DNA of 19,119 nucleotides from W0P28-013 sp963658575 (GCA_963658575.1 CAVKQB010000044.1:1-19119); one strand, 5' to 3'; counted from the stretch's first letter, positions 5,441-14,555 are shown. Numbers and translations: made by a program. The notes: generated by a model from the letters alone, not told the origin.

Positions 5441-7432
5441 TCAGTCTTTTATGAATTTGAGTTCCTTGTCGGTGGAGACCGTCAGGCGTATGCTCTGCCC
5501 GATACTGTCGAGCGGGTGGTTGACCGCTTCGGCGTTATCTACGAAGAGCGGTGTGCTGACTTGGTAGGCTCGAGCAAAGGCGTTGACGATGTCGATGCCT
5601 GCGTTTATCTGCGTGGCTCGGTTCTGTTGCTCGTAGGGTATGCCGTCGATAAGGGCGGTGCATATCTCCCGCTCGCCGTCGTTGGTGAGGTTCGGCTCGT
5701 ACATCTTCCACCTGACTATGGTGAATAGGCTGCTGACGCCGTTCTCCACCGCCGTTATCTTGGCTTTGCGATAGGCTGCCACCTGCTGCTCTATGCCCTC
5801 GCTCTCGGCAATGGTGTCGGCAAGGGTGCGCTGACGGCTCTCGAGGCGGGTACGCTCCTCGGCTATGCGTTGGTTGGTGTCGCGGGCTGCCAAGCGGCGT
5901 AGGAGGGCTTCCTGCTGCGCCGTGAGGTCGGCAATGTCGGCACGGTATTGGGCGATAGCGCGGCTTGCAGATTGCTCTGCTGTCCCCTCCTCTGGAGGCG
6001 CTGACACTGTCGGGGAGGTCTTGGGCGTGAGGGCTTGGAGTTGGGCAAGCAGGGATTGGTAGGTCTTGTCGGCGGCAAGTATATCTGCAGGCAGGCGCAG
6101 TGCGGTGAGGGCTTGCTCCTCCGATTGGTTCATCTGTTGTAGCACCTCGAGGCGGTCGTGGTCTGCTGCGTCTTGCTCGGCTATCTTGGCATCGGCGGCA
6201 ACATAGCGGTCGATACGCTGCTTGCAGGCTTCCGCCTCGGCTTGTATGGCTTGCAGGCGGGCGGCTTTGGCTTCGTTCCACTGTCGCTCGGCTTTGGCGC
6301 GGGCAGCGGCTATCTGTTCGGGCGGCAGGGGCTGTCCGCAAGTCGGGCAAGTCTGCGTTGTAGCGTTTCCGTTGTAGGTCTCGGCATTCTCGGCTTTCCA
6401 TTGGTCGCGCAAGGCGGCGATACGGCTCTTCTCGGCGTTGATTTGGGCGAGGTACTGCTGCGTGGTCTGCTGATTGAGTTCGAGGCGGCGTGCTATCGTG
6501 TCCGTCTCGGCGGCAATGGCTTGCAGGTTGCGCTCGTGCTTGGTGCGCTCTTGGCGATAGGCATCCTCGGCAGCGAGTTGGCGTTGGCTGACCTGCTGCG
6601 AGAGGCGGGCAAGTGCCTCCCGCTCTCGGCGGAGTTTGTCCGTGGTCTCGGTCGAGAGCGTGGCGTTCGTCATGGCTTCTATCTCGGCTTGGGCGTGGGC
6701 GATGGAGGTCTTGACCACGCTGAGTTGGCTATCTATCTCCGCCCAGTCGTCATCCACCCGCAAGCGGTCTTGGGCATCGAGGGCGGCGGGTATGCCGTCG
6801 AGTTCTTGCATGGCACGCGATTTTGTCTGCTTGGTCGTGGCTTGGAGTTCGTCGATGTTGAGCCCTTTGGCAAAGGCGGCAAGCACAGCGGGGTAGGGCT
6901 TGGCAAGCGTCTGCTCGTCGATAGCAGGGGCTATCTGCTGCAGAGCGGCACGGCAGGCTTTCTGCTCCATGGCGGGGATGATACCGACCGCCGAGAGCAA
7001 GAACCACTGCTCGAGCGGCAGCACCTCTTCGAGGCGGGCGTTGTACTGTGTCTTGGTCATAGGTACATCGTTGATAGTGTATTCACTCTTTGTCCCCTTG
7101 CAAATGAGTTCGACCGCGCCGCGGGGCTTGACCCACTCCTCCTTGAGGGTGCGCTCCACGATGAGCGGGCAGTCGTTGAGCGTGAGGTAGAGCCGCACCG
7201 AGGTGGTCAGCTTGTGGCGCACCTCGTTGTTGGCGTCGAGCGGCTGCACCTTGGGGGTCAAGCCCTGCGGGTTCTTGTCGAACAAGCACCATAGGTAGGC
7301 TTCGAAGATAGTGGATTTGCCCGTGGCGTTGTCGCCGCTGATTCGGGTCGTGGCGGGGGAGAAGTCGTAGTCGGCTTGGGCGACCCCCTTGAAGTTCCGC
7401 AGTTCCATGCGGGTGAGTTGGATTGTTTTCAT
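5441..7432 (-). CDS. SMC/Rad50/SbcC-like ATPase with zinc hook
   Basis: Taken from the second ATG (7432; MKTIQLTRMELRNFKG) this is 663 residues. The upstream in-frame ATG at 7477 would add 15 residues that look untranslated. The N-terminal ATPase half has Walker A GDNATGKST at residues 33-41. A long coiled coil rich in Ala, Gln, Glu and Arg follows. At about residue 360 is a CPTCGQPLP zinc-hook motif, then a second coiled coil, then the C-terminal ATPase half with INAGIDIVNAF and a Walker B-like PLFVDNAEA. That order is the Rad50/SbcC architecture, shorter than the roughly 1000 residues of cellular SbcC. Cellular SbcC works with the SbcD nuclease, which is not seen here; recT and an MBL-fold protein follow instead. 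Walker B has Asn in place of the usual Glu after Asp. DNA-end processing for phage recombination is the likely role. Confidence 0.88.
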   Translation of the reverse strand: MKTIQLTRMELRNFKGVAQADYDFSPATTRISGDNATGKSTIFEAYLWCLFDKNPQGLTPKVQPLDANNEVRHKLTTSVRLYLTLNDCPLIVERTLKEEWVKPRGAVELICKGTKSEYTINDVPMTKTQYNARLEEVLPLEQWFLLSAVGIIPAMEQKACRAALQQIAPAIDEQTLAKPYPAVLAAFAKGLNIDELQATTKQTKSRAMQELDGIPAALDAQDRLRVDDDWAEIDSQLSVVKTSIAHAQAEIEAMTNATLSTETTDKLRREREALARLSQQVSQRQLAAEDAYRQERTKHERNLQAIAAETDTIARRLELNQQTTQQYLAQINAEKSRIAALRDQWKAENAETYNGNATTQTCPTCGQPLPPEQIAAARAKAERQWNEAKAARLQAIQAEAEACKQRIDRYVAADAKIAEQDAADHDRLEVLQQMNQSEEQALTALRLPADILAADKTYQSLLAQLQALTPKTSPTVSAPPEEGTAEQSASRAIAQYRADIADLTAQQEALLRRLAARDTNQRIAEERTRLESRQRTLADTIAESEGIEQQVAAYRKAKITAVENGVSSLFTIVRWKMYEPNLTNDGEREICTALIDGIPYEQQNRATQINAGIDIVNAFARAYQVSTPLFVDNAEAVNHPLDSIGQSIRLTVSTDKELKFIKD

Positions 7433-7510
7433 TGTGGTTGATTGTTTATTTTGGTTATTGGTAATCTGACGCAGCATTCGGAATATTAATAAACGACACT
7501 TTTTCTGCGG

Positions 7511-7867
7511 CTACTTGCGCTTTCGCATGTCGAAGAGGCGTTTGTAGAGGTTGGCGTGGGTGCGCTTGAAGCGTTCCACCTCCGCACGCTCGATACGCAC
7601 TTGCCCGCCGTACTCGTAGCTCTCTATCTCACCGCGGCGGCGCATGTTGTCGATTGTCCCCTCGGTAAAGCCCAAGGCTTCGGCTGCCTCTCGCTTGGTG
7701 TAGGGGCGCTCGGCTGACGCCTTGGCTGCCAACTCGGCTTGCTGCAGCCCTTGGCGCACGCCCTCCATAAAGGTCTCCTCGCGGTCGGCGTGCAGGTAAT
7801 CGAGCAGGGCTTGGCTATCGACGAGAAGCATGGTGGTTTGCCCTGCGGGCAGGTCGAGCGGTTTCAT
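7511..7867 (-). CDS. helix-turn-helix protein (HTH_17/excisionase-like)
   Basis: This 118-residue protein has a winged helix-turn-helix at about residues 54-102: YTKREAAEALGFTEGTIDNM, then RRGEIESYEYGGQVRIERAE. This is the pattern of HTH_17/MerR-like excisionase domains. The N-terminal half (LLVDSQALLDYLHADREETF) is helical and of unknown role. It starts inside the stop of the preceding gene (ATGA overlap at 7864-7867), so the two are translationally coupled. It could be an excisionase or a regulator of the early operon; distance from the integrase and the opposite strand favour an early regulator, but this is open. Confidence 0.78.
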   Translation of the reverse strand: MKPLDLPAGQTTMLLVDSQALLDYLHADREETFMEGVRQGLQQAELAAKASAERPYTKREAAEALGFTEGTIDNMRRRGEIESYEYGGQVRIERAEVERFKRTHANLYKRLFDMRKRK

Positions 7868-8118
7868 GACTGCGTGAGTTTAGCAATTGTTTTCTCGACT
7901 TGAGAAACGGCGATTTCAGTTTCTCTTTTCATCTTACGAGTAAATTCGAGCCATTCTTGCACGACTGCGAATTCCCCCGCGGTTAGTTCACGGAGGTCAT
8001 TCTTCTTGAGTGCCCGTCCGAGCAGAATCCGCTTCGATGGACAGCATTCTCCCCATGGGTCTTTTTTGCCTTGTGGCAAACTGGCGCGGAGTTCGCGCAT
8101 TTGTTGAATTGTTTTCAT
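7864..8118 (-). CDS. hypothetical protein, 84 aa
   Basis: I do not recognise a family. I take the start at 8118 (MKTIQQMRELRASLPQGKKD) because the sequence before it is A-rich leader; an ATG at 8154 would add 12 residues. The protein is basic and mostly helical (GEFAVVQEWLEFTRKMKRET, then EIAVSQVEKTIAKLTQS). It carries a Cys pair (ECCPSKR). It overlaps the next gene by four bases and belongs to the leftward early operon. Confidence 0.6.
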   Translation of the reverse strand: MKTIQQMRELRASLPQGKKDPWGECCPSKRILLGRALKKNDLRELTAGEFAVVQEWLEFTRKMKRETEIAVSQVEKTIAKLTQS

Positions 8119-8154
8119 ATGCGTTTTTTTATTGGTTATCGGAAATAAATTCAT

Positions 8155-8265
8155 CTAACAAATTCGAAATTGAATGTTCTGTTCTTTTTCATACTCCAAA
8201 ATAGCCTCCATAAATAGTTGAACTATTAACCTTTTATTATCTTCGGTTAGTCTTTTGCGTTTCAT
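8155..8265 (-). CDS. small hypothetical protein, 36 aa
   Basis: A short ORF starts at the ATG at 8265-8263 (MKRKRLTEDNKRLIVQLFME) and stops with TAG at 8157-8155. The product is charged and likely one amphipathic helix, ending in QFRIC. It fills the gap between two neighbours on the same strand, where 120 bp would otherwise be empty, and the wording MKRKRLTEDNKRL is protein-like. No family is recognised. It is too short for firm support. Confidence 0.5.
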   Translation of the reverse strand: MKRKRLTEDNKRLIVQLFMEAILEYEKEQNIQFRIC

Positions 8266-8274
8266 GGTTTTCGT

Positions 8275-8499
8275 TTATTTGTTCCGTTTGAAAAAATAGT
8301 CGTTGATTGTGTTTCCGCAGGTTGCCACGCCGTAGGCGTTCAGCGCACCAAATGCGAATACTACGTCGAGGTAGTTGGCGCGCATTCGTGCGCTCACCTC
8401 GCGTGCCGTCGCTGTCAGCGGTTCGAGCCCATCGGCTTCGCGCTCTCGAATAATTGCAAGCGCACAATCGCGCACAGCCTTTATCTGTTCATTGCTCAT
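8275..8499 (-). CDS. hypothetical protein, 74 aa
   Basis: The likely start is the ATG at 8499 (MSNEQIKAVRDCALAIIRER); an upstream ATG at 8559 lies inside the preceding gene and is less likely. The protein is helical with TATAREVSARMRANYLDVVF and a closing GNTINDYFFKRNK. The repeated helices could form a small winged-helix-like domain, but I cannot name a family. It overlaps the end of the preceding gene by 11 bp, which suggests coupled translation in the early operon. Confidence 0.6.
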   Translation of the reverse strand: MSNEQIKAVRDCALAIIREREADGLEPLTATAREVSARMRANYLDVVFAFGALNAYGVATCGNTINDYFFKRNK

Positions 8500-8725
8500 T
8501 TTTTTGTCCTCCAAAATTGCGTTCTGCTTCGTTGAAAAACGAGCGGCACATTTCAGCAAATTCCTTGGGATGAATGCTGTCGGCAGTCATACGCTCGCAC
8601 TTGCCGTTGTAGTGCAAATAGATGCGGTTTGTACCGTAGTCGATTACAATGCGGCAGTGTTCTGCCACCGTACTTACAAAGTACACACTATTGTGTGCTG
8701 TGTCGAAAGTTGTTGTGTAATTCAT
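8489..8725 (-). CDS. hypothetical protein, 78 aa, first gene of the early operon
   Basis: This small protein (MNYTTTFDTAHNSVYFVSTV, then IVIDYGTNRIYLHYNGKCER, then HPKEFAEMCRSFFNEAERN) is beta-rich with a helical C-terminus. No family is recognised. It is the first gene after the minus-strand promoter at 8853-8884, so it would be expressed at once when the element is induced. Its coding DNA holds a copy of the CAAAGTACRCACTATT box also found at the recT promoter (8677-8694). First-gene position would suit an antirepressor or host-takeover factor, but this is only inference. Confidence 0.65.
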   Translation of the reverse strand: MNYTTTFDTAHNSVYFVSTVAEHCRIVIDYGTNRIYLHYNGKCERMTADSIHPKEFAEMCRSFFNEAERNFGGQKNEQ

Positions 8726-8753
8726 AATTTTTATTTTTTTTGTTTATTTTTAC

Positions 8754-8785
8754 TTTGTCTTTCGGTATTTTTTTCATTACCTTTG
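8754..8785 (+). promoter_or_regulatory. rightward promoter for the repressor/lysogeny genes
   Basis: On the plus strand TTTG (8754-8757), 20 bp, then TACCTTTG (8778-8785) matches the Bacteroidetes promoter pattern. The repressor-like gene starts about 150 bp downstream. The leftward early promoter faces it across 67 bp, so the two transcripts overlap head-on. Confidence 0.6.
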
Positions 8786-8852
8786 CCGTGTTTTAGTATT
8801 TCAGCAGCGTTATCCTGTCGGTTGTTATTGCGTTTCCTTTTTGTTTTCGGTG

Positions 8853-8884
8853 CAAAGGTAATACATTCTTGGGATACACGCAAG
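8853..8884 (-). promoter_or_regulatory. main leftward early promoter
   Basis: On the minus strand CTTG (8884-8881), 20 bp, then TACCTTTG (8860-8853) gives a good -7 box and a near-consensus -33 box. The -33 region is embedded in ACACGCAAGTTT (8876-8887), identical to the recT promoter box, so both may be bound by the same regulator. It would drive the genes from 8725 leftward. Confidence 0.65.
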
Positions 8885-8890
8885 TTTTAT

Positions 8891-8914
8891 GAGATAAAAA
8901 GTGACTTTTTTCTC
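8891..8914. promoter_or_regulatory. inverted repeat, candidate repressor operator
   Basis: GAGATAAAAAG and CTTTTTTCTC form a near-perfect inverted repeat around TGA in the control region, between the early promoter and the start of the repressor-like gene at 8938. The placement suits an operator, though the A/T-rich arms could also arise by chance. Confidence 0.4.
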
Positions 8915-8937
8915 AATTTTCTTATATACAAACTGTT

Positions 8938-9324
8938 ATGGATACAAAAGACAGACTGATGGAGTTGTACCGTTTGGCGATTGCCAATGGTATCGTAAAG
9001 AACCGCAAAGAGTTCGCAGAGTTCATAAACACGGCAGAGGCGACTTTGTCTAATAGCCTCAATGGCGCACCTAAGTATGCAGGCACGGCTGCCAATCTTA
9101 TAACGAGGGCAGAAGCGGAATTGATGAAGCGCGGCGTTTCTGTAGTAGGTAGTGGCGATGCTGCTGGCAGAGATATACAAAAAAATTTTGATAACATCAG
9201 CAATCCTGATGTCAAGGAAATAGTGAATACACTTGTGCATGAGATAGCTGCCCAGCGTGAGCAGTTGATGAGTGAAATGGCTGCCCAACGCCACGATTTT
9301 ATAGAACTACTAAAATCCCGATAA
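8938..9324 (+). CDS. phage repressor-like helix-turn-helix protein
   Basis: This 128-residue protein has an N-terminal helix-turn-helix at about residues 10-65 (NRKEFAEFINTAEATLSNSL, then NGAPKYAGTAANLITRAEAE). The central part (VVGSGDAAGRDIQKNFDNIS) is a flexible linker. The C-terminal part (VKEIVNTLVHEIAAQREQLM, then SEMAAQRHDFIELL) is a likely coiled coil for oligomerisation. It is the first rightward gene facing the early operon, the place of a lambda CI-type repressor. No peptidase domain is present, so induction by RecA-driven self-cleavage is unlikely. The role is inferred from position and HTH. Confidence 0.78.
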   Translation: MDTKDRLMELYRLAIANGIVKNRKEFAEFINTAEATLSNSLNGAPKYAGTAANLITRAEAELMKRGVSVVGSGDAAGRDIQKNFDNISNPDVKEIVNTLVHEIAAQREQLMSEMAAQRHDFIELLKSR

Positions 9325-9330
9325 TGCCTT

Positions 9331-9996
9331 ATGGAAGAGAATAAAGACTACGGACTGATTTATGGTCTGACCAATCCCTACTTTTCGGGTCTTGTGAAAA
9401 TTGGTATGACTCACTGCTTGGATATCACGAAGCGTATCTGCGTGCTGAATACGGCTGTTCCGCTGCCCTTTGAGTGCGCCTTTGCCTATCGAGTGCCGAA
9501 CGATAGGATTGGGCAGATTGAGCACCTCCTGCACGACAATTATAAGGATAAGCGGGTCGGGACGAGTGAGTTCTTTGCGGTTGACCCCGCCAAGGTGGAT
9601 AAACTCCTGCTTACGCTCGGCAAGTTCAAGCCAATGAAGACGATGGTGCAGAGTTCGATAGATATTGATGTGGCAAAGCATAAATCCCCGAATATGGACT
9701 TTTTCAAAATGGGGCTACACGAGGGGCAGGTGCTTGTCTATAAGAACGACCACACCATTACCTGTACGGTGGTGCAGAGGAATCGGGTGTTGTACCAAGG
9801 CGCGGTGTTCTCGCTGTCGAGGTTGACGCACCAGTTGCTCGGCACAAAGTATGCCGTGCAGCCGTCGCCATATTGGCAGACCGAGGACGGGAAACCGCTC
9901 TCTACCCTATATATAGAGTACACACAACGTATTGTAGCCGACCACGATTCGGTGGCGCAGGCGGCTGCGGTGTCTGCTGATGTTACGAACCACTAA
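9331..9996 (+). CDS. GIY-YIG nuclease-family protein (T5orf172-type)
   Basis: This 221-residue protein has a GIY-YIG domain at about residues 8-95. YGLIYGLTNP forms the first part, LVKIGMTHCLDITKRICVLN the second with the conserved Arg, and QIEHLLHDNYKDKR then TSEFFAVDP holds the probable catalytic Glu. That spacing is the T5orf172/MUG113 branch. A second domain at about 125-205 (GQVLVYKNDHTITCTVVQRN, then FSLSRLTHQLLG, then PSPYWQTEDGKPLS) resembles the small RAMA-like DNA-reading domain often joined to such nucleases. It starts 6 bp after the repressor gene, so it is expressed in the lysogen. Such a gene may act in superinfection exclusion or in recognising modified DNA; this is inference. 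Confidence 0.82.
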   Translation: MEENKDYGLIYGLTNPYFSGLVKIGMTHCLDITKRICVLNTAVPLPFECAFAYRVPNDRIGQIEHLLHDNYKDKRVGTSEFFAVDPAKVDKLLLTLGKFKPMKTMVQSSIDIDVAKHKSPNMDFFKMGLHEGQVLVYKNDHTITCTVVQRNRVLYQGAVFSLSRLTHQLLGTKYAVQPSPYWQTEDGKPLSTLYIEYTQRIVADHDSVAQAAAVSADVTNH

Positions 9997-10008
9997 ACCC
10001 ATACGATT

Positions 10009-10260
10009 ATGCGTAGTGAACAACGAACCGAAATAGACCGCCGTTTCCTAAAAGCCTACCGTCTGCTTTATGCCGACGAAAAAGTGCAAACAAAAAAGGA
10101 ATTCTGTAACAAGACGGGACTGATTCCGCAGAATTTTTCCATGCTTGAGCGGGGCGACCTCTCCTGCACGGTGGATAACATATATAACCTTGCTACGCGG
10201 TTCAGCGTTTCGCTTGAGTGGCTGTTTTTTGGAAAGGGGGATTTCTATGCCAACCATTAA
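10009..10260 (+). CDS. XRE-like helix-turn-helix protein, 83 aa
   Basis: This short protein carries one helix-turn-helix, KKEFCNKTGLIPQNFSMLER, followed by TVDNIYNLATRFSVSLEWLF, which is the XRE pattern (the last helix matches the 'sleWLl.G' ending of XRE domains). It has no further domain, so it could be a Cro-like partner, a directionality factor or an integrase regulator. It lies 12 bp after the GIY-YIG gene and its end overlaps the integrase start by 14 bp, which suggests translational coupling with the integrase. Confidence 0.78.
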   Translation: MRSEQRTEIDRRFLKAYRLLYADEKVQTKKEFCNKTGLIPQNFSMLERGDLSCTVDNIYNLATRFSVSLEWLFFGKGDFYANH

Positions 10261-11521
10261 GTATCGCGTATCTTCTCGTGTACGTGCTGGGCAAGCGGAA
10301 ATTCTCGCACGCTTCTATGACGGCGAGTTCTTTCAGCGTGCCAAGACACACATATACGTCCCCGTGAATGCATGGAATAGTACTGATGAACGGTTGATTA
10401 TTCCTCGGCGTGTAACGCCCGACGTCGTAGAACTACGCGAAAGGCAACGCCTGTTGGACGAATTGACAAATACTGTCTATGCTGCGTGGTGGCGCGATAG
10501 GTTCGAAGCCACCGCTGGGTGGTTGCAGTCTGTTATTGATGATTTCAACAATATACCCAAGCAGGAAGAGCGTACATCCATGTATATCCGTATGGCTGAC
10601 CTTATCATGGAGTGTGCGCAATCCAAAGACCTCGCTCCAAGTTCCATTGACCAATATCGCGTTTTAGCGGCGACTTTTGAACGATATGAAACTACCACAC
10701 ATCCGCTCTATGCAGACACATTTTCTGAAAAGGATATAGATGGATTCGTACATTTTTTATCAGAAGAGAAGATAAATGGCCGCAACATTGTACGCTCTCG
10801 TAATACAATTACTGTAAAACTCAAAAAATTATCCGCGGTGTGTCACTATGCCGTTTCAAGAGGATATATGACCGATAGCCCATTGGGCAACGGGCGGTAC
10901 AAAATACAGGCGGAGGTGTATGGAAACCCCGTGTATTTGACCATTGCAGAGCGCAATAGTCTGTATGAATTTCAAGGGTTACCCGATGCGTTGGCTGTGC
11001 AACGAGACATTTTTGTGTTTCAATGTCATATCGGTTGCCGCGTGAGTGACCTTATAGAATTGACAAGCGATAATATAACAAAAGACGGCTTCGTGCAGTA
11101 TATCCAGCACAAACTGCGCAAAAGTAAACCAGTTGTTGTTCGAGTACCTCTGTCGGATACTGCGTTGGAGATTATTGAACGTTATCGTGATTTAGGGCGA
11201 AAGCAACTCCTGCCATTCGCTCATACGAACAGTTACAACAAGGCTATTCACGAGATGATGCGCCTTGCAGGACTGAATCGCATCGTTATGATTCAAGACC
11301 CGATGACCTTGCAGACAGTTCCTCGTCCGTTGTGGGAGGTAGCAAGTTCACACATTGCAAGGCGCACATTCATGGCAAATGTATTTAAGGCTACAAAATC
11401 TGAACGCATAACGTCCGCATTCACTGGACACGCAAACGGCTCGCGTGCTTTCTGTCGTTACACCTCGGTCGATGATGATATGAAACTTGAAGTACTCCAA
11501 AGTATGAACGAGCGAAAATGA
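10247..11521 (+). CDS. int: tyrosine site-specific integrase (phage integrase family)
   Basis: This 424-residue recombinase inserts and excises the element. I use the ATG at 10247 (MPTIKYRVSSRVRAG), which has a GGAAAGGGGG upstream and matches the usual N-terminus of Bacteroidetes integrases; an earlier ATG at 10145 would translate the preceding gene out of frame. Residues 1-90 look like an arm-type DNA-binding domain, about 105-205 the core-binding SAM-like domain, and 235-415 the catalytic domain. All catalytic residues are visible: Arg265 (HIGCRVSD), Lys292 or 294 (HKLRKSK), His369 and Arg372 (HIARR), His395 (TGHANGSR) and Tyr405 (CRYTSVDD). It is the last element gene before host DNA, the usual place beside the attachment site. 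Confidence 0.95.
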   Translation: MPTIKYRVSSRVRAGQAEILARFYDGEFFQRAKTHIYVPVNAWNSTDERLIIPRRVTPDVVELRERQRLLDELTNTVYAAWWRDRFEATAGWLQSVIDDFNNIPKQEERTSMYIRMADLIMECAQSKDLAPSSIDQYRVLAATFERYETTTHPLYADTFSEKDIDGFVHFLSEEKINGRNIVRSRNTITVKLKKLSAVCHYAVSRGYMTDSPLGNGRYKIQAEVYGNPVYLTIAERNSLYEFQGLPDALAVQRDIFVFQCHIGCRVSDLIELTSDNITKDGFVQYIQHKLRKSKPVVVRVPLSDTALEIIERYRDLGRKQLLPFAHTNSYNKAIHEMMRLAGLNRIVMIQDPMTLQTVPRPLWEVASSHIARRTFMANVFKATKSERITSAFTGHANGSRAFCRYTSVDDDMKLEVLQSMNERK

Positions 11522-11750
11522 CGTATTTTGACGGATTTTTATGTTAATTGTTGCGTTACAGCGATATTTTTATTTGTAGGACACAAGACATCTTTCAAGC
11601 ACATACCGAGTCTCGCTATCATCGCTTTATAAGAATTTACAAAACGCGGACTCCAATTAAGAATTAATAATTTTTTCGATAAGCGAGAGCAGAGTCAAAC
11701 TTGTTTGAACTATGCCGAGCGGAGAAAAAATGCGCGTAGCGAATGAATAA
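11522..11750. other. non-coding right end of the element; attachment site expected here
   Basis: No gene is seen here. The stretch is AT-rich up to about 11675, then has a host-like intergenic motif. Within it, TCAAAC (11695-11700) and GTTTGA (11703-11708) form a perfect inverted repeat inside an AGCGAGAGCAG...TATGCCGAGCGGAG context of the kind seen repeatedly between Bacteroidales genes. Since the integrase is the last phage gene, the junction with host DNA (attR) should lie here, probably before about 11680. No copy of the other end is in the window to define the core. Confidence 0.45.
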
Positions 11751-11914
11751 TCCCCAAATCCACAAATCCCCAAATCATCAAATTTGCAAATTCCCAACAA
11801 CTTTATAGACTTTATAGACTTGATAAACTTTATAAACTTTCACACTTTCATACTTTCATACTTTCGTACTTTCAAACTTTCACACCTTCACACTTTCTCA
11901 CTTTCACACTATTT
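11751..11914. repeat. degenerate tandem repeats (ACTTTCAC/T-type octamers) upstream of the metal ATPase
   Basis: The plus strand first has CCCCAAATC/CACAAATC-type units, then ACTTTATAG units, then about ten near copies of ACTTTCAY (11840-11910). They translate into a nonsensical Phe/Ser/Leu/His-rich run, so this is not coding. The -33 position of the ATPase promoter falls inside the last copies. Confidence 0.85.
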
Positions 11915-11925
11915 TCGTATTTTTG
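11894..11925 (+). promoter_or_regulatory. promoter of the metal ATPase gene
   Basis: TATTTTTG (11918-11925) matches the -7 consensus exactly. A TTTC (11894-11897) lies 20 bp upstream, inside the octamer repeats. The gene start at 11949 is 23 bp downstream. Confidence 0.6.
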
Positions 11926-11948
11926 CACACAGCAAAATTGTGAAAACG

Positions 11949-13874
<1,926 letters not shown>

Positions 13875-13964
13875 AAAATGCTCCGTTTTGCGTTGCGCGC
13901 AGCGGCTTTATCTGCTTGATAATTAGCGCAATGCAATGTTTTTCGATAAAAAATAGGTTGCGCA

Positions 13965-13996
13965 TTTCCGTTTGTCCGAAAAAAAACGTAATTTTG
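13965..13996 (+). promoter_or_regulatory. promoter of yceD-rpmF
   Basis: TTTC (13965-13968), 20 bp, then TAATTTTG (13989-13996) fits the Bacteroidetes pattern; the yceD-like gene starts 28 bp downstream. The 150-bp gap after the ATPase gene holds nothing else that I can identify. Confidence 0.65.
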
Positions 13997-14024
13997 CGCT
14001 GCATTTTGGCATGTAGTGTAGCGT

Positions 14025-14540
14025 ATGAACACATTGAGCCGATACGAACTGACTGTCGAACAGTTAAAGGCTGGAAATCAGCACTTTGAATATGCGCTCG
14101 ACAACGATTTCTTCGGCGCGCTCGACGAAAATGAGATACGCAAAGGTACGCTGATCGCCACCGTCGATACGCAAAAAGCGGGCGAACACATCGAACTGCA
14201 CGTCGCAATCGATGGCGAAATAACGATACCGTGCAACCGCTGCCTCGAAGAGATGCAGCAGCCGATACACACCACCGACGTGTGGGAACTGTTTTTCGAC
14301 AGCACGGCAGCCCCCGACGATGCGCTCGTCGTAGCCGCCGACGCCGCAAGCATCAACATCGCATGGAATCTGTACGAGTGCATCGCGCTCGCCATTCCCA
14401 TAGCGCACACGCACGCCAACGGCCAGTGCAACGCCGAAATGATGGCGAAATACAACGAATACGCCATCGACGAACAAGCAACGAGAATAGAGACAGACCC
14501 ACGTTGGGATGCTCTAAAAAATATTAGTAATAACAACTAA
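14025..14540 (+). CDS. yceD: YceD/DUF177-family protein
   Basis: This 171-residue protein belongs to the DUF177 family, linked in bacteria and chloroplasts to 23S rRNA accumulation or processing. The family signature is visible as the IPCNRCLEEM motif at residues 67-76, where two cysteines sit after a beta strand (HIELHVAIDGEIT). The C-terminus has acidic patches and a conserved-looking end (ETDPRWDALKNI). It lies 15 bp upstream of rpmF, the classic gene order, which strongly supports the call. Both share the promoter at 13965-13996. Confidence 0.9.
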   Translation: MNTLSRYELTVEQLKAGNQHFEYALDNDFFGALDENEIRKGTLIATVDTQKAGEHIELHVAIDGEITIPCNRCLEEMQQPIHTTDVWELFFDSTAAPDDALVVAADAASINIAWNLYECIALAIPIAHTHANGQCNAEMMAKYNEYAIDEQATRIETDPRWDALKNISNNN

Positions 14541-14555
14541 AAGTAGTTTTGTAAA

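Noticed and set aside
6158..7294. Long plus-strand ORF of 378 codons opposite the Rad50-like gene
   Set aside because: It is a Gly/Leu/Val-rich shadow caused by the codon bias of the real gene, which has clear ATPase and zinc-hook motifs.
10145..10246. Upstream start of the integrase
   Set aside because: These codons lie in another frame of the XRE-like gene; the ATG at 10247 has a purine-rich site and the usual integrase N-terminus.
11784..11948. 55-codon N-terminal extension of the metal ATPase
   Set aside because: It translates tandem repeats and the promoter; the product is a repetitive Phe/Ser/His/Leu run unlike any ATPase N-terminus. The ATG at 11949 follows a consensus -7 box.
13875..13964. 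Terminator after the metal ATPase
   Set aside because: CGTTGCG/CGCAGCG can pair but leaves no loop and no T-run.
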